Below, one piece after another: positions 31,374-43,960 of a stretch of DNA of 57,257 nucleotides. The position numbers and the translations under genes were made by a program. The notes under the pieces are model-generated. The model saw only the letters and a list, made by a program, of their open reading frames with translations, was not told the DNA's origin and ran no database searches. Origin of the DNA: Chlamydiae bacterium RIFCSPLOWO2_12_FULL_49_12 (GTDB lineage: Bacteria; Chlamydiota; Chlamydiia; Chlamydiales; Rhabdochlamydiaceae); NCBI GenBank assembly GCA_001796315.1, contig MGME01000020.1, positions 19,393-76,649 of the forward strand. Direction: 5' to 3'. Every line of letters begins with the position of its first letter. Position 1 is the stretch's first letter.

Positions 31374-34300
31374 CTAATCCGCAAAGGAAAAAGAGGTGAG
31401 CTCTTCCAAGAGCTCTTTTGCGCCGAATTTCTTGATGCGCTTCTCGTACTTCTCAAAGCCCGTACCGCTAGGAATAGCTTGTCCCATGATAATATTGGAC
31501 TTGTGATCGAGAAGAAGATCAACTTTTCCGTCTGCTCCCGCTTCGGTCAGGACACGGGTGGTCTCCTGGAAAGAGGCGGCGGCAATAGGAGATTCGGTAA
31601 TGAGAGCAGTCTTTGTGATCCCCAGGAGTACAGGAGTTGCTAAGGCAGGTCGTCCTCCCTCATCAATGACTTTTTGATTCTGCTTATGGAAGCTCTTCTT
31701 GTCGACATCTTCCCCGTAGAGGAAAGTGGTGTCCCCGGTTTCGGTAACGCGCACCTTTTGCAGCATCTGACGGACAATGACTTCGATGTGCTTGTCATTG
31801 ATGTCCACACCCTGAAGGCGATAGACCTCCTGGACCTGATTGACAAGGTAGCGCTGCAGTTCGCGGATACCGCAGATGTCTAAGATTTCATGGGGAACGA
31901 CAAGTCCGTCTGTAAGCTGCTGCCCTTTGACCACCAGATCGCCTTTTTGGACAATGAGGTGCTTGGTAAGCGGGATTAGATGTTCCTCTTCCATCCCCGT
32001 ATCGGGATCCTGAACGACAACGATGCGCTTGCTCTTCTGAACTCCTCTAAAATCGACAATACCGTCGATCTTGGCAATCTCAGCAGCCTCTTTCGGCCGG
32101 CGCGCCTCAAAGAGTTCGGCGACGCGCGGAAGGCCTCCCGTAATGTCTTTGGTTTTAATTGCACCGCGAGGCAACCTTGCAAGGAGCATCCCCGCAGAGA
32201 CGCGCTGCCCCTCCTGAACTGAGATGAAAGCGCCGGAAGGGATGGCATAGGTTCCAACGAGTTCGGTATAATCGGGATCGGAGTAGATGATGATTTGAGG
32301 GTGGAGCTCTCCGCGGTGCTGCTTAACGATGAGCTCAGCCATTCCTGTCTGTTTATTAACCTCTTTTTGAGTAGAGATTCCTTCCACGAGATCTTCATAT
32401 TTCACATAGCCGGGGCGTTCGCAGATGATCGGAATATTGTGCGGTTCCCAGTGCCCCACTCTCTCTCCTTTTTTGACGTAAGATCCGTCAGCAAGGATGA
32501 TGCGTGTGCCCAGCTCGATAAGGAAGGTCTGCAGTGGTTCGATGGACTTGGTATTTAAGAGTTTTTTATACTCTTCAATGGAACGTCCTTCGTCGCGAAC
32601 GATGTGCAAAGATCCATTTTTGTTCAGCGCAAACCACGTTCCCTCTTCATTTTGCACTGTGCGCAAGTCCATGTAGATGAGAATGCCGTCATGATCCGCA
32701 TCAAGTTCGGGCGCCAGACCGGCGGCTGCAATCCCTCCCAAGTGGAAGGTTCTCATCGTCAGCTGGGTTCCTGGTTCGCCGATGGACTGGGCTGCAATGA
32801 TCCCCACAGCTTCACCCTTGCTTACAAGCTTGCCGTTGGCAAGGTTGATCCCATAACACTTGCAGCATATCCCTCGATGCGCCTCGCAGGTTTGAGAGGA
32901 ACGAATTCTCACGCTTTCAATTCCCGAATCATCAATTGCTTGCGATTGTAAAAGAGAGAGGAGGTCTCCCGCTTTGGCAAGAAGCTTGGTGCGATCTCCG
33001 GGTTGAAAGATGTCATCGCAGGATGTCCTGCCAAAGATACGGTCCTTAAGAGGGAGAAGTTCTTCCTGCCCCTGTTTGATGGCGCTGATTTCAATGCCGT
33101 TAAGTGTTCCGCAATCCTCTTCAGTGACGATGACATCCTGGGCCACGTCGACGAGCCTGCGGGTCAGGTATCCCGAATCGGCTGTCTTAAGCGCCGTATC
33201 GGCAAGTCCCTTACGAGCTCCGTGGGAGGAGATCGAATATTCCAGAACACTTAAGCCTTCCCGGAAGTTGGAAATGATGGGATACTCGATGATATCGCCG
33301 GATGGCTTGGCCATCAACCCGCGCAAAGCGCCCAGCTGTTTGACCTGTGTCTTTGTTCCCCGAGCTCCTGAGTCCATCATCAGGTAAAGGGGATTGAGTT
33401 CTGTGTCGGAGGGCTTGCTGATCAGCTTGAAGAGCTCTTCAGATAAGATGTCCGAAATTTCCGTCCAGATGCTAATAATCTTAGAATGACGCTCTCCGCT
33501 AGTAATCACGCCCTCTTCATACTGCTTTTCAATCTCCTCTACGCGTTTGTAGCCGGCGGCGATCACTTTATCTTTGTTGGGAGGGATGCGTACGTCGCAG
33601 ACCCCCATGGAGAGAGCCGATTTTGTCGCTTCGGCAAAACCGAGATTTTTAAGAGAATCTAAAAACCTTACCGTCGCCTCTAATCCGACTTTCTTATAGG
33701 TCTCAAGGATAAGCTCGCTCATCTTCTTTTTGCGCAAAGCATAGTTTTGAAACCCGAGCTCTTTGGGAACAATCGTATTGAAAATCACCCTTCCCGGCGT
33801 GGTTTCAATGATGGCCTCTCCGATCCTCACTTTGATCTTCTCATGAATGCGCAAACCTCGGCCGAGATCATCCTGTCTCATCTCCGTCTTGCCGGATTCA
33901 AACCAATGGAAGCTCCCACTGGCCCTGAGCATTAAAAGAACCTCTTGAGGATCCCGGAAGATCTTGATCTTCTTTCCCGCCTTTTCAGGATCGAAGAGAG
34001 GATCGTGCATCAGATAGTAGAGGCCAAGAATCATATCATGCGAAGGAACAGCAGCGGGCCTCCCGGATGAAGGGAGGAAGATGTTATCGGGAGCCATCAT
34101 CAACAGCTTGACCTCCAGCTGCGCCTCTAAAGAGAGGGGGATGTGGACAGCCATCTGGTCTCCGTCAAAGTCGGCATTAAAGGCTGAGCAGACGAGAGGA
34201 TGGATGCGAATGGCTTTCCCTTCAATGAGGACAGGCTCAAAGGCCTGAATCCCTAAGCGGTGCAGGGTGGGAGCGCGGTTCAGCAGTACGGGATGGCCTT

Positions 34301-35537
34301 TGATGATCTCTTCTAAGACGTCCCATACTTCGGGAGCTTGCCTTTGAATCATTTTCTTGGCAGAGCGAATCGTGTAGACATAATTGAGATCCTTAAGCCT
34401 CTTCACAATGAAAGGCTCAAAGAGTTCAAGAGCCATCTGCTTGGGGAGGCCGCACTGATTGAAGCGGAGGTCCGGTCCCACGACAATGACGGATCGGCCT
34501 GAATAGTCTACTCTCTTTCCTAAGAGATTTTGGCGAAAACGCCCTGTCTTGCCCTTGAGCATATCCGAAAGGGATTTTAAGGGACGGTTGCCGGCGCCCA
34601 TGACGGGATGTCCATGGCGGCCATTGTCAAAGAGGGCATCGACGGCTTCTTGGAGCATTCTCTTTTCATTGCGGATAATAACATCCGGCGTCTTTAGCCT
34701 AAGAATCGACTTCAGGCGATTATTCCGATTGATGACTCGACGATAAAGATCGTTTAAATCGGAAGTGGCAAAACGGCCTCCATCCAGAGGAACCAAGGGA
34801 CGAAGGTCCGGTGGGATGACGGGCACGCACCCCATCACCATCCAGTCGGGGCGGTTGGGCGAGTTTGAAAAGCCCTCGACAATCTTGAGGCGCTTGGCAA
34901 TCTTCATGCGGCCCTGCATTGATTTTGTCTTACGGAGCTTCTCCTTGAGATCCTGATTCAGAAGGGGCAGGTCTTCTTTTTCCAACAGTTCCCGTACGGC
35001 TTCTCCTCCCATGCCCACACGGAAGGCTTCCGTCCCCCATTTTTCCTGAGCCTCACGATATTCGCTATCGGAGAGGAGCTGTTTCTTTTCTAGAGCAGTC
35101 TGACCGCTATCCAAGACAACATATTCTTCGTAATAGATGATGCGCTCGAGATCTGCTGAGGTCATTCCCAAAATATTTCCAATGCGCGAGGGCATCGTCT
35201 TGAAAAACCAAATGTGGACAACGGGGACGGCAAGCTCAATGTGAGCCATCCTCTCACGACGCACTTTCGAAAGGGTCACCTCAACGCCGCAGCGGTCGCA
35301 GACAATACCCTTGTGTTTGATCTTTTTATATTTCCCGCATGCGCATTCCCAGTCGCGAGTCGGTCCAAAGATCTTTTCGCAAAAGAGGCCGCCTTTTTCA
35401 GGTTTAAAAGTTCTGTAATTGATGGTTTCTGGTTTTTTTATCTCTCCGCGCGACCACTCATTGCGGATGACATCATCCGATGCAATCTTGATGGTCAACT
35501 TGTCGAATTGAGATTCTTGAAACAACCGATCTGACAT
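31374..35537 (-). CDS. rpoC: RNA polymerase subunit beta'
   Basis: Largest subunit of RNA polymerase, 1,387 residues. The catalytic Mg-binding motif [16 protein letters not shown] is near residue 457. Zinc site 1 is near 60-80 ([19 protein letters not shown]), and zinc site 2 includes [11 protein letters not shown] near 880. It follows rpoB by 17 bases in the conserved rplKAJL-rpoBC order and is the last gene of the block; downstream is repeat R2b. Confidence 0.97.
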   Translation of the reverse strand: MSDRLFQESQFDKLTIKIASDDVIRNEWSRGEIKKPETINYRTFKPEKGGLFCEKIFGPTRDWECACGKYKKIKHKGIVCDRCGVEVTLSKVRRERMAHIELAVPVVHIWFFKTMPSRIGNILGMTSADLERIIYYEEYVVLDSGQTALEKKQLLSDSEYREAQEKWGTEAFRVGMGGEAVRELLEKEDLPLLNQDLKEKLRKTKSMQGRMKIAKRLKIVEGFSNSPNRPDWMVMGCVPVIPPDLRPLVPLDGGRFATSDLNDLYRRVINRNNRLKSILRLKTPDVIIRNEKRMLQEAVDALFDNGRHGHPVMGAGNRPLKSLSDMLKGKTGRFRQNLLGKRVDYSGRSVIVVGPDLRFNQCGLPKQMALELFEPFIVKRLKDLNYVYTIRSAKKMIQRQAPEVWDVLEEIIKGHPVLLNRAPTLHRLGIQAFEPVLIEGKAIRIHPLVCSAFNADFDGDQMAVHIPLSLEAQLEVKLLMMAPDNIFLPSSGRPAAVPSHDMILGLYYLMHDPLFDPEKAGKKIKIFRDPQEVLLMLRASGSFHWFESGKTEMRQDDLGRGLRIHEKIKVRIGEAIIETTPGRVIFNTIVPKELGFQNYALRKKKMSELILETYKKVGLEATVRFLDSLKNLGFAEATKSALSMGVCDVRIPPNKDKVIAAGYKRVEEIEKQYEEGVITSGERHSKIISIWTEISDILSEELFKLISKPSDTELNPLYLMMDSGARGTKTQVKQLGALRGLMAKPSGDIIEYPIISNFREGLSVLEYSISSHGARKGLADTALKTADSGYLTRRLVDVAQDVIVTEEDCGTLNGIEISAIKQGQEELLPLKDRIFGRTSCDDIFQPGDRTKLLAKAGDLLSLLQSQAIDDSGIESVRIRSSQTCEAHRGICCKCYGINLANGKLVSKGEAVGIIAAQSIGEPGTQLTMRTFHLGGIAAAGLAPELDADHDGILIYMDLRTVQNEEGTWFALNKNGSLHIVRDEGRSIEEYKKLLNTKSIEPLQTFLIELGTRIILADGSYVKKGERVGHWEPHNIPIICERPGYVKYEDLVEGISTQKEVNKQTGMAELIVKQHRGELHPQIIIYSDPDYTELVGTYAIPSGAFISVQEGQRVSAGMLLARLPRGAIKTKDITGGLPRVAELFEARRPKEAAEIAKIDGIVDFRGVQKSKRIVVVQDPDTGMEEEHLIPLTKHLIVQKGDLVVKGQQLTDGLVVPHEILDICGIRELQRYLVNQVQEVYRLQGVDINDKHIEVIVRQMLQKVRVTETGDTTFLYGEDVDKKSFHKQNQKVIDEGGRPALATPVLLGITKTALITESPIAAASFQETTRVLTEAGADGKVDLLLDHKSNIIMGQAIPSGTGFEKYEKRIKKFGAKELLEELTSFSFAD

Positions 35538-35554
35538 GAATGTCTCCCTTACTC

Positions 35555-38500
35555 TTACTCTTCTGCTACACGCTCCGTACGGACGTCCAGTCCCAGCCCC
35601 TGCATCTCTTTCACAAGGACATTAAAGGATTCCGGCGTTCCCGCAGACAGGATATTCTCTCCTTTCACGATCGACTCATAGATACGGGTTCTTCCGGGAA
35701 CGTCATCGGATTTTACTGTGAGCATCTCTTGCAAAAGATTAGAGGCGCCGTAGGCTTCCAGAGCCCAGACTTCCATCTCTCCGAAACGCTGACCGCCCAT
35801 CTGCGCCTTGCCTCCAAGAGGTTGCTGTGTAACAAGAGAATAGGGGCCGATCGAACGTGCGTGAATCTTATCTGCAACGAGATGACTTAACTTCAGAATG
35901 TAGATGTAACCCACAACCACGCGGTTGTCGAATCTCTCTCCTGACCTGCCGTCATAGAGGTGCATTTTGCCGTCTTCGGGCAGGTTTTGCTCTTTCATCA
36001 TTTCCCAAATCCTGCTTTCCGGAAAGCCTTCAAAGACAGGGCTTTTAACGTAGATTCCGGCCTTTTTGGCGGCATATCCCAAGTGAGTCTCCAGAAGTTG
36101 TCCCATGTTCATACGAGAAGGAACGCCCAAGGGATTGAGAATGACCTCTATGGTCTCTCCGGTGGAAAGATAGGGCATATCAGCAATGGGAACAATTTGA
36201 GAGACAACGCCCTTATTTCCATGGCGGCCGGCCATCTTATCGCCTACTTGCAGTTTTCTTTTCGAAGCGATATAGACCTTAACCTGGCGAATGACGCCCG
36301 GATCGAGTTCAACATCTCCTTTTCTTGTAAATTCAATTTCGGCCTTATGCTGCGATTGGAGTGTTGTCATCTCCCGATCAAATTCGCGCAAGATCTCTTT
36401 TAATGCATCAAAGACCTCATGCTCGGGCATGATGAGATCCTCGGCCTTTTCAGATTCCAGTATCTCAAGCATATCTTGAGTGATTTTTTCTCCCCCCTTG
36501 ATGAGCATCTCACCGGTTTTCCGGTGCATGATGGGCCCGGGAGCTATCTCTCCAAGCAAAAGAGCGCCGAGTTTTTCATGAAATTGGATGAGGAGTTCGG
36601 CCTCTCTATTCTTAAAATCAAAAGAGATATCCTTGATGCGCGAAGCCTCCTCCACAAGCTCTTCATCCGTCTTGGAAAGCCGGTCCCGCCGGCTAAAGAC
36701 CTTGACATCCATCACGATCCCTTCGGTTCCCGGAGGAACTGTCAAGGAGGCATCCTTAACATCTGCAGCCTTTTCTCCGAAAATCGCACGGAGAAGGCGC
36801 TCTTCAGGTGCCAGTTCCGTCTCTGTCTTAGGAGTGATCTTCCCTACCAGGATATCGCCAGGCTTCACCTCGGCGCCGATGCGAATGATTCCATCATCGC
36901 CCAGATTGGCCAACGCCTCTTCAGAGACGTTGGGAATATCGCGGGTGATCTCCTCTTTCCCCAATTTCGTTTCACGGGCTGTGAGTTCAAACTCTTCCAA
37001 ATAGATTGAGGTATAGGTATCTTCCCGAATCAGCTTTTCTGAAATGATGATGGCGTCTTCGAAATTATATCCGCACCAGGGCATGAAGGCAGCCAGGACA
37101 TTTTTCCCCAGGGCCATCTCCCCGATTTCAGTCGCTGGACCATCGGCAATCACATCGCCCAGAACCACCTTGTCTCCGACATTACAGATAGGGGTCTGGT
37201 TGATGCAGGTTCCTGAATTCGAACGTAAAAACTTCTTAAGTTCATAGGTCTTTTTATCGAGGGGATTGGTCTTGGGAGCAACTACAATCTTAAAACCATC
37301 GACATACTCAACAATCCCATCTTCCTCTGCAATCACCACTGCTCCAGAATCGCGTGCCGTGCGCAGTTCCAATTCGGTACCCACGAGAGGAGCCTCTGGT
37401 TTGATCAAGGGAACGCCCTGCCGTTGCATATTGGATCCCATGAGAGCGCGGTTAGCGTCATCATGTTCCAAAAAGGGAATCAATCCCGAAACAATGGAGA
37501 CCATCTGTTTCGATGAGACATCCATATGGGTCACCTTAGACGTTTCGATCTTAAGGGGCTCTCCGCGGTAGCGCGCCCAGCACATAGGCTCTTGGAACAT
37601 ATTGAACTCATCTAAAGGCGCAGAGGCCTGAGCAATGACGCATTTTTCCTCTTCATCGGGAGTCATGTACTCAATTTCATCGGTGACGATACCCTCCTTA
37701 ACGATGCGATAGGGAGTTTCAATAAAACCGAATTCATTGATCTTCGCGTAGGAAGCAAGCGAGGTAATCAGGCCGATATTGGGACCCTCCGGCGTCTCAA
37801 TGGGACAGATGCGCCCATAGTGACTTGAATGAACGTCCCGAACCTCAAAGCCGGCGCGCTCGCGATTGAGCCCCCCGGGCCCAAGAGAGGAGAGACGCCG
37901 TTTATGCGTAAGTTCGGAGATCGGATTGGTCTGATCCATAAACTGCGACAGCTGGGACCTTCCGAAGAAATCCTTCAGAACTCCAACCAGTCCCTTTGCG
38001 GAGACGATCTTTCCCGGGGTAAGAGTATCTGTGGAAAAATCGAAGAGATTCATTCTCTCTTTGATGATTTTTTCCATGCGCGCTAGTCCAACACGGCACT
38101 GATTTTGGATCAGCTCTCCTACACAGCGAACACGGCGGTTGCCAAGATGATCGATGTCGTCAACATGCGCATCTTCGTCCCCTTTTTTCAGACGAATCAA
38201 ATACTTAAGAGCGCCGATCACATCCTCTTTGCGAAGCGTGACAACGGAGAGATCTTCATCAGTAAAAGGAAATGCGAGCTTATGATTGAGCTTGTATCTG
38301 CCCACGCGGCCTAAGTTGTAACGCTTGGGATCAAAAAACATGCGCATCATTGCAGACCTTGCGTTAGACAAGGTCGCCGGTTCTCCGGGGCGGATCTTTC
38401 GGTAAAACTCTTTAAGAGCCGACTCATAAGAATCTGTGGGATCCTTAACGAGCATTTTGATGATTGGGCTTGTCTCATCGGCGTCCTCCGCAATGCGGAC

Positions 38501-39319
38501 AGAGGGAATCTTTGCATCCAGCATCCGCTTAAGCATCGCGGTCGTCAGCTTTTCGGAAGCCTTGCCAAAAACAACCCCGCTCTGTTCATCGACGACACTT
38601 TCCGCCAAAATCTTGCCAACGAGCTTGGGAAAATCCTTTTCAGACTGAATTTTCACCCGAATCGTACTGAAAAATTCCTCAATGATATCCGCATCGGTAG
38701 AATAGCCAAGGGTTCGGATAAACGAAGTTCCCAAGATCTTGCGGCGCCGTTTTTTGCGATCAATGTAGATGTAGATCATGTCTGTGGCATCAAATGCGCC
38801 TTCAAGCCAGCTCCCGCGGTACGGAATCACTCTAAATGAATAGAGCATAGGTCCCTTAGGATGTCTCTCCTGTTCAAAAGAGATCCCGGGAGAACGGTGG
38901 AGTTGGGAGACAATAACGCGCTCCGCTCCGTTGATAATAAACGTTCCGCGCGTTGTCATGATCGGAAGGGTCCCCATATAGACCTCTTCTTCCTTGATCC
39001 CCGTCTCGTCAGTCAGACGAAACTTCACCTTTAACGTGACATTGTAGGTGATGCCTCTGCGAATACACTCCTCGGGAGAATATTTAGGGACTCCCAAGTT
39101 GTACGAAAGATATTCAAGAATCGTCTTTTCATCATACGCTTTGATCGGAAAGATCTCCTGGAAAACCTCCTCCAATCCCACGTTTTCCCTCTCATGGGGA
39201 AGGCGGTCTTTTTGTAAAAACTGATGAAAAGATTTCAATTGGATCTCGATCAAGTTGGGAAGATCGATAATCTCTTCCTTTTCCTGAAAACCAATCCGTT
39301 TAGGCGGACGCTTTAGCAT
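35555..39319 (-). CDS. rpoB: RNA polymerase subunit beta
   Basis: Second largest RNA polymerase subunit, about 1,254 residues. Recognisable are [11 protein letters not shown] (fork region), [24 protein letters not shown] (rifampicin-site region, sensitive-type residues) and [10 protein letters not shown] near the C-terminal active-site contacts. I place the start at the ATG at 39319 ([11 protein letters not shown]), which has AGGAG eight bases upstream and matches the family; an ATG 54 bases earlier would add an unrelated leader. Confidence 0.96.
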   Translation of the reverse strand: MLKRPPKRIGFQEKEEIIDLPNLIEIQLKSFHQFLQKDRLPHERENVGLEEVFQEIFPIKAYDEKTILEYLSYNLGVPKYSPEECIRRGITYNVTLKVKFRLTDETGIKEEEVYMGTLPIMTTRGTFIINGAERVIVSQLHRSPGISFEQERHPKGPMLYSFRVIPYRGSWLEGAFDATDMIYIYIDRKKRRRKILGTSFIRTLGYSTDADIIEEFFSTIRVKIQSEKDFPKLVGKILAESVVDEQSGVVFGKASEKLTTAMLKRMLDAKIPSVRIAEDADETSPIIKMLVKDPTDSYESALKEFYRKIRPGEPATLSNARSAMMRMFFDPKRYNLGRVGRYKLNHKLAFPFTDEDLSVVTLRKEDVIGALKYLIRLKKGDEDAHVDDIDHLGNRRVRCVGELIQNQCRVGLARMEKIIKERMNLFDFSTDTLTPGKIVSAKGLVGVLKDFFGRSQLSQFMDQTNPISELTHKRRLSSLGPGGLNRERAGFEVRDVHSSHYGRICPIETPEGPNIGLITSLASYAKINEFGFIETPYRIVKEGIVTDEIEYMTPDEEEKCVIAQASAPLDEFNMFQEPMCWARYRGEPLKIETSKVTHMDVSSKQMVSIVSGLIPFLEHDDANRALMGSNMQRQGVPLIKPEAPLVGTELELRTARDSGAVVIAEEDGIVEYVDGFKIVVAPKTNPLDKKTYELKKFLRSNSGTCINQTPICNVGDKVVLGDVIADGPATEIGEMALGKNVLAAFMPWCGYNFEDAIIISEKLIREDTYTSIYLEEFELTARETKLGKEEITRDIPNVSEEALANLGDDGIIRIGAEVKPGDILVGKITPKTETELAPEERLLRAIFGEKAADVKDASLTVPPGTEGIVMDVKVFSRRDRLSKTDEELVEEASRIKDISFDFKNREAELLIQFHEKLGALLLGEIAPGPIMHRKTGEMLIKGGEKITQDMLEILESEKAEDLIMPEHEVFDALKEILREFDREMTTLQSQHKAEIEFTRKGDVELDPGVIRQVKVYIASKRKLQVGDKMAGRHGNKGVVSQIVPIADMPYLSTGETIEVILNPLGVPSRMNMGQLLETHLGYAAKKAGIYVKSPVFEGFPESRIWEMMKEQNLPEDGKMHLYDGRSGERFDNRVVVGYIYILKLSHLVADKIHARSIGPYSLVTQQPLGGKAQMGGQRFGEMEVWALEAYGASNLLQEMLTVKSDDVPGRTRIYESIVKGENILSAGTPESFNVLVKEMQGLGLDVRTERVAEE

Positions 39320-39461
39320 CGACTTGGCTCCTAAAATAAGGGCAAGGTTCGCCTTTGAACCCCGCCAAAACACACTTTTAAAAAAATCCCACTCGCTTCA
39401 AACAAAAGTACAAATCCTCTGTTAAAAAGAATGGCTAGAAAAAAAGCACAAATAACCGGAA

Positions 39462-39860
39462 TTAAAGTCCCTTAATGGTTACTTTTCCGCCGGCCGCCGT
39501 TATTTTTTTCGAGATCTCTTCAGCATCCGCTTTAGAGGTTCTCTCCTTGATAGGCTTAGGCGGACTTTCGCAAAGATCTTTTGCCTCTTTGAGTCCCAAT
39601 CCGGTCACGGCGCGCACCTCTTTGATGACAGAAATTTTTTTATCTGCGGCAACCTCTTCCAGAATGACAGCAAATTCAGTAGGCTCGGCGGCAGCCTCTG
39701 CTCCGCCCTCTTTAGCCGCGGCAGGAGCAGCTGCAACCATCATGGAAGCGGCGGCCTTTACACCCCACTTCTCTTCCAGAGCAGCTTTAAGTTTAGATAG
39801 ATCCAATACAGTCAGTCCACTTAATGTTTCTACAATCTCATCTAGTTTTTGATTACTCAC
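39462..39860 (-). CDS. rplL: Ribosomal protein L7/L12
   Basis: Stalk protein of the 50S subunit that recruits translation GTPases, 132 residues. It has a dimerising N-terminal helix domain, an Ala/Glu-rich hinge ([18 protein letters not shown]) and the C-terminal domain with [26 protein letters not shown]. The start is a GTG at 39860 with GAGGTG upstream. A gap of about 140 bases separates it from rpoB and could hold an internal promoter or RNA-processing site. Confidence 0.96.
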   Translation of the reverse strand: MSNQKLDEIVETLSGLTVLDLSKLKAALEEKWGVKAAASMMVAAAPAAAKEGGAEAAAEPTEFAVILEEVAADKKISVIKEVRAVTGLGLKEAKDLCESPPKPIKERTSKADAEEISKKITAAGGKVTIKGL

Positions 39861-39887
39861 AACAACACCTCAAAATTAAAAAATAAT

Positions 39888-40412
39888 TTACTTCTTCTTT
39901 TCTTCCAGAGCACTTCTATTGTCCATGCAATACATCAGACTGGTAAGAAGGGCTTCAATGGAAGAAAGAGTCTGGCTCATAGGAGCCTCAAGCGTCGCTA
40001 AAAACTGCGCTCTCATCTCATTTTGCGAGGGAAGAGCAGCTATCAGGGAGATATCCTTGGCAGAGCACGGCGCCCCTTCAAACCGCCCCGCGACAATCTC
40101 AAATGTCTCTTCGTTTTCCTTGCTGAACTGGATAAGCGCTTTGATCGTCTCCATCGGGTCGCGATAGGCAAATACAACACCGATATGTCCGCCCAGCATG
40201 CTAGCGCTCAAGGGAACCTGAACGGTTTGGGCTACTTTCATGAGAAGGCGCTTACGGATCACTTCCATCTCTCCGCCGGACTCTCTCAATCGAGAACGGA
40301 AATGATAAAATAAATTCGGATTCATATTTTGATAACGTGTGATGACAAGAGAGGTGGATCGATCCATCATCTCTTTTATTTCATCGAGCAGCAACTGCTT
40401 TTCCTTTCTCAT
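39888..40412 (-). CDS. rplJ: Ribosomal protein L10
   Basis: Base of the L7/L12 stalk, 174 residues. The N-terminal MRKEKQLLLDEIKEMMDRSTSLVITRYQNM and the middle KRLLMKVAQTV region fit L10, and the C-terminal helix should bind L7/L12 dimers. Three bases after rplA and 27 before rplL. Confidence 0.94.
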   Translation of the reverse strand: MRKEKQLLLDEIKEMMDRSTSLVITRYQNMNPNLFYHFRSRLRESGGEMEVIRKRLLMKVAQTVQVPLSASMLGGHIGVVFAYRDPMETIKALIQFSKENEETFEIVAGRFEGAPCSAKDISLIAALPSQNEMRAQFLATLEAPMSQTLSSIEALLTSLMYCMDNRSALEEKKK

Positions 40413-40415
40413 CGC

Positions 40416-41114
40416 TTACTTCGCCTCAATCAGTGTTGAAAGATCTATTTTTAAGCCCGGTCCCATTGTAGTTGAGAGCGCTGCCGACTGTAGAAACTGT
40501 CCCTTTGCCGCAGCCGGCCTTGCTCGAGCAATTGCTGTCACAAGGAAACGCAGATTCTCCACGAGCTTCTCTTTATTAAAAGAGAGCTTCCCGGCAATGG
40601 CATGGATCACCCCGTGCTTATCCGTTTTAAATTCAATCTTACCCCCCTTGAGATCTTTCACTGCTTTAGCCACCTCTGCGGTCACAGTTCCAGCTTTTGG
40701 GGTAGGCATTAACCCTCGAGGTCCGAGAATTTTGCCGAGTTTTCCCACTTCCCTCATCATATCGGGCGTAGAGACGACCGCATCAAACTGCGTCCATCCC
40801 TCTTTCACTTTTTCCAGAAGATCTTCCGCACCGGCAAAATCAGCTCCGGCATCCAGAGCCTGCTGAATCTTCTCACCTCTTGCGAAAACAAGGATAATGA
40901 GACTCTTACCGGTTCCATGAGGCAGCGCCACTGTGCCACGGACCCCTTGGTCCGGTTTGCGCAGATCTACCCCTGTTTGGATAGCCATCTCGACGGTCTG
41001 ATCAAATTTAACAGGGGGACACTCTTTGAGAAGATCCACCGCTTCCTCCGCAGAATAGACCTCTCCGCGCCGCACCTTTTGGTCAATCGCTTTCATTCTT
41101 TTACTGAGCTTCAT
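40416..41114 (-). CDS. rplA: Ribosomal protein L1
   Basis: 23S rRNA-binding protein of the L1 stalk, 232 residues. Family segments include TVEMAIQTGVDLRKPDQGVRGTV, ILGPRGLMPTPKAGTVT and GVIHAIAGKLSF. In many bacteria L1 represses its own operon, which is a known property of the family and not visible here. Between rplK and rplJ in the standard order. Confidence 0.96.
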   Translation of the reverse strand: MKLSKRMKAIDQKVRRGEVYSAEEAVDLLKECPPVKFDQTVEMAIQTGVDLRKPDQGVRGTVALPHGTGKSLIILVFARGEKIQQALDAGADFAGAEDLLEKVKEGWTQFDAVVSTPDMMREVGKLGKILGPRGLMPTPKAGTVTAEVAKAVKDLKGGKIEFKTDKHGVIHAIAGKLSFNKEKLVENLRFLVTAIARARPAAAKGQFLQSAALSTTMGPGLKIDLSTLIEAK

Positions 41115-41124
41115 ATTTCTTGCC

Positions 41125-41550
41125 TCACACTATGTCCACACCCATGGATCGCGCGGTGCCCTCAACCATAGCCATGCTAGCTTCAAGAGAGTGGGCCCGC
41201 ATATCCGGAGCTTTTATCTGTGCAATTTTTTTTACCTGATCCTTGGTTAACTTTCCCACTTTGTCCCGATTGGGCACGCCCGACCCAGACTCCAAGCCGA
41301 TCTCTTTCAAAATAAGCTTGGCAACAGGAGGTTTTAACGTAATGAATGAGAAAGTCTTATCTGCATAAACCGAGATAACGACCGGAAGAATATCCCCTGC
41401 CATATCTTGTGTCTTGGCATTAAACTCCTTGCAAAAACCCATGATATTAATTCCAGCGCCTCCTAAAGCAGGGCCAATAGGAGGAGCAGGGTTTGCCTTG
41501 CCGGCGCTAATCTGCAACTTGATTGTTTTAATCACTTTTTGCTTTGCCAT
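41125..41550 (-). CDS. rplK: Ribosomal protein L11
   Basis: 141-residue protein of the GTPase-associated centre. [26 protein letters not shown] and the C-terminal [17 protein letters not shown] are diagnostic. The ATG at 41550 (MAKQKVIK) has GAAGGA upstream; an earlier in-frame start would add 24 unrelated residues. Confidence 0.96.
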   Translation of the reverse strand: MAKQKVIKTIKLQISAGKANPAPPIGPALGGAGINIMGFCKEFNAKTQDMAGDILPVVISVYADKTFSFITLKPPVAKLILKEIGLESGSGVPNRDKVGKLTKDQVKKIAQIKAPDMRAHSLEASMAMVEGTARSMGVDIV

Positions 41551-41557
41551 TAATCCT

Positions 41558-42094
41558 TCACTCCATAAGCACTTGTTCAACTTGCCAAAACTCCAGATCG
41601 TCCACGCGCGTTTCCCTTCCAAAGATAGAGACCATGGCGCTTAACCGCCCTTTATCAGGGAAGACTTCGATCACATTTCCAATAAAGTTGACAAAGACAC
41701 CATCAATAATCTTGACACGATCGCCGACTGCCAGTCTGTGTTTTTGCACAACCTCTTTCTTTTTTTCCTCCAGATCAGCAAGAACCTTTTCCACCTCATT
41801 GTCTGTGAGAGGAATTGCCTTTTCGCCTCCTAAAAACCCTAAAACTCCCCCTGTATTTCTCACATACATCCAGGCGTCATCCGTAAGATTCATCTTCACA
41901 AAAATATATCCGGGCCACATCCTCTTTTCCGTAATGCGCTGCTCGCCCTTTTTCACTTCTGAGACATTTTCGGTTGGCACGAGCACTTCACTGATCAGAT
42001 CGTTCATTCCTTGAGATTCCCGATTATCCTCAAGAGCTTTTTTAACTTTTTTTTCCTGGCTGGAAACAACCTGGACAACATACCACTTCTGCAT
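41558..42094 (-). CDS. nusG: Transcription termination/antitermination factor NusG
   Basis: 178-residue RNA polymerase-associated factor with an N-terminal NGN domain ([43 protein letters not shown]) and a C-terminal KOW domain ([19 protein letters not shown]). The ATG at 42094 with AGGGTG upstream is preferred over one 39 bases earlier. It lies 7 bases before rplK. Confidence 0.95.
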   Translation of the reverse strand: MQKWYVVQVVSSQEKKVKKALEDNRESQGMNDLISEVLVPTENVSEVKKGEQRITEKRMWPGYIFVKMNLTDDAWMYVRNTGGVLGFLGGEKAIPLTDNEVEKVLADLEEKKKEVVQKHRLAVGDRVKIIDGVFVNFIGNVIEVFPDKGRLSAMVSIFGRETRVDDLEFWQVEQVLME

Positions 42095-42110
42095 CGACAC
42101 CCTAAATAAT

Positions 42111-42323
42111 TTACCCGAATAATCCTTTAACAATCATCACAAGGCCATCCAAAGCGCCTTTAATGATCACATCCGTTATATAGATACCCAGTCCAAAGAT
42201 AAACGTACTTGCAATCACCACCTTCGTGCAAAGCTTCAGCTCATCTGCAGGCGGCCATGAGATCTTTTTGAGCTCGTCCTTGAACTCGCTAAAAGCACTC
42301 CTTGCCGCTGCTCCCTTGCTCAT
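42111..42323 (-). CDS. secE: Preprotein translocase subunit SecE
   Basis: Small single-span Sec subunit, about 70 residues: an amphipathic FSEFKDELKKISWPPADEL segment followed by one transmembrane helix (VVIASTFIFGLGIYITDVI). The W-P pair in SWPP is typical of SecE. I chose the ATG at 42323 (MSKGAAAR); a GTG at 42386 would add 21 residues. Between tRNA-Trp and nusG as in Chlamydia. Confidence 0.9.
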   Translation of the reverse strand: MSKGAAARSAFSEFKDELKKISWPPADELKLCTKVVIASTFIFGLGIYITDVIIKGALDGLVMIVKGLFG

Positions 42324-42406
42324 TCCATGAGAGCCTTGCCTTTCGGATGGATTTCTATTCAACCCTGCTTTCAAAATAACGTTCACCCAAAATCTATTTA
42401 TCTAAA

Positions 42407-42479
42407 CGAGTGCGGAGGGATTCGAACCCCCGACCTACGACTTTGGAGATCGATGCTCTACCAGCTGAGCTACGCACCC
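42407..42479 (-). tRNA. tRNA-Trp (CCA)
   Basis: Reads GGGTGCGTAGCTCAGCTGG... on the minus strand with complete cloverleaf: 7-bp acceptor (GGGTGCG with CGCACTC), anticodon loop CTCCAAA (anticodon CCA), T-loop GTTCGAATC and discriminator G; 73 nt. CCA is not encoded. Placed between tuf and secE as in other chlamydiae. Confidence 0.95.
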
Positions 42480-42543
42480 AACGCACCACAAAATATGAAG
42501 CGAACCAAAAATGAGTTCGCTTCACAGATCTTCTCGCGCGGAC

Positions 42544-43728
42544 TTAAGCAAGAATTTTCGTAATCGTTCCCGCTCCGATCGTTCTTCCCCCCTCGCGAAT
42601 GGCAAAGCGCATCCCCTCTTCCATTGCAATGGGAGTGATCAGCTCGGCTGTTAACTCCACATTGTCTCCAGGCATGATCATCTCTGTTCCCTCAGGAAGC
42701 GTCACACTTCCCGTCACATCTGTCGTGCGGAAATAAAATTGGGGACGATATCCTGTAAAGAAAGCTTTATGCCGTCCGCCTTCATCCTTAGTCAAAATGT
42801 AGACCGTTCCCTTGAACTTTGTATGAGGAGTGCAGGTTCCGGGAGCCGCCAGTACCATTCCCCGCTCGATATCCTCTTTTTCCACTCCGCGCAAAAGGAT
42901 ACCCACGTTTTCACCGGCCCTCGCTTCATCCAATACTTTATTAAACATCTCCAATCCGGTAGCAACGCTTTTTCGAAGAGGTTTAATTCCGACAATTTCC
43001 AGATTATCATTGACTTTTACAACTCCCCTCTCTACGCGGCCCGTGGCAACCGTTCCCCGTCCAGAGATCGAAAAGACATCTTCTACCGGCATCAAGAAAG
43101 GCTTTTCCACTTCACGCACAGGAGTGGGAATCTTTTCATCAACAATTTCCATCAGCTTTTCGATTTGTTTGACGGCCTCGGCATCCCCTTCTAAAGCCTT
43201 AAGGGCGGATCCGCGGATAATGGGCACATCCTTGTATCCCTTCGCTTCCAAAAGCTCATGCAATTCCACTTCAACTAGCTCAATCAACTCCTCATCGCCT
43301 TTACCGATCTGATCGACCTTATTGAGAAAGACAACGACCGCGGGAACACCCACTTGACGCGCCAGCAAAATGTGCTCTTTCGTTTGCGGCATGGCGCCGT
43401 CAGTTGCAGCGACAACAAGAATGGCTCCATCCATCTGAGCGGCGCCGGTGATCATATTCTTTACATAGTCGGCGTGGCCGGGGCAGTCGACGTGCGCATA
43501 GTGTCGCTTAGGCGTTTCATATTCAACGTGCGAAGAATTAATCGTGATGCCGCGAGCCTTCTCTTCGGGAGTATTGTCAATAGAAGCATAATCTCGATAT
43601 TTGGCAGTCCCTTTCTCTGCAAGAATCTTGGTAATTGCTGCAGTCAGAGAGGTCTTTCCGTGATCCACGTGCCCGATCGTTCCGATATTAACGTGAGGTT
43701 TCGTCCTCCGAAACTGTTCTTTTGCCAT
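42544..43728 (-). CDS. tuf: Elongation factor Tu
   Basis: GTPase delivering aminoacyl-tRNA to the ribosome, 394 residues. G1 is [10 protein letters not shown], the switch II region has [10 protein letters not shown]4 is NKVD and G5 GSALKA; the C-terminal domains are complete. Flanked by tRNA-Thr upstream and tRNA-Trp downstream, probably one transcript with processing. Only one copy in the window. Confidence 0.98.
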   Translation of the reverse strand: MAKEQFRRTKPHVNIGTIGHVDHGKTSLTAAITKILAEKGTAKYRDYASIDNTPEEKARGITINSSHVEYETPKRHYAHVDCPGHADYVKNMITGAAQMDGAILVVAATDGAMPQTKEHILLARQVGVPAVVVFLNKVDQIGKGDEELIELVEVELHELLEAKGYKDVPIIRGSALKALEGDAEAVKQIEKLMEIVDEKIPTPVREVEKPFLMPVEDVFSISGRGTVATGRVERGVVKVNDNLEIVGIKPLRKSVATGLEMFNKVLDEARAGENVGILLRGVEKEDIERGMVLAAPGTCTPHTKFKGTVYILTKDEGGRHKAFFTGYRPQFYFRTTDVTGSVTLPEGTEMIMPGDNVELTAELITPIAMEEGMRFAIREGGRTIGAGTITKILA

Positions 43729-43767
43729 TGGCTTCCTCCAATTTATCTCTTGTTTAACTTGATCCTT

Positions 43768-43839
43768 TGCCCAGAATAGGAATTGAACCTACGACCACTT
43801 GCTTACCATGCAAGTGCTCTACCACTGAGCTATCTGGGC
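43768..43839 (-). tRNA. tRNA-Thr (GGT)
   Basis: Reads GCCCAGATAGCTCAGTGG... on the minus strand. The acceptor GCCCAGA pairs with TCTGGGC, the anticodon stem closes the loop ATGGTAA (anticodon GGT), the T-loop is GTTCAATTC, and the discriminator is A; 72 nt, no encoded CCA. Immediately upstream of tuf. Confidence 0.95.
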
Positions 43840-43960
43840 CCGTTTCCATGTGGCAAACTTTAGCCAATGGCCAAAGTCAAAAATACTCGAAAGCTTCAAA
43901 TCTTAATCTTACCTGTAAATAAAATCAAGAACTTTGCAGCAAGCGCTCACCAAACTTTTC

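Noticed and set aside
31353-31375. Palindrome AGAAAGAGTCTCTTTCT at the end of rpoC as a terminator
   Set aside because: The arms are separated by a single base, so a stable hairpin would be short, and no T-run follows; not convincing.
36419-37009. 196-codon plus-strand ORF antisense to rpoB
   Set aside because: Shadow of the highly conserved rpoB coding sequence.
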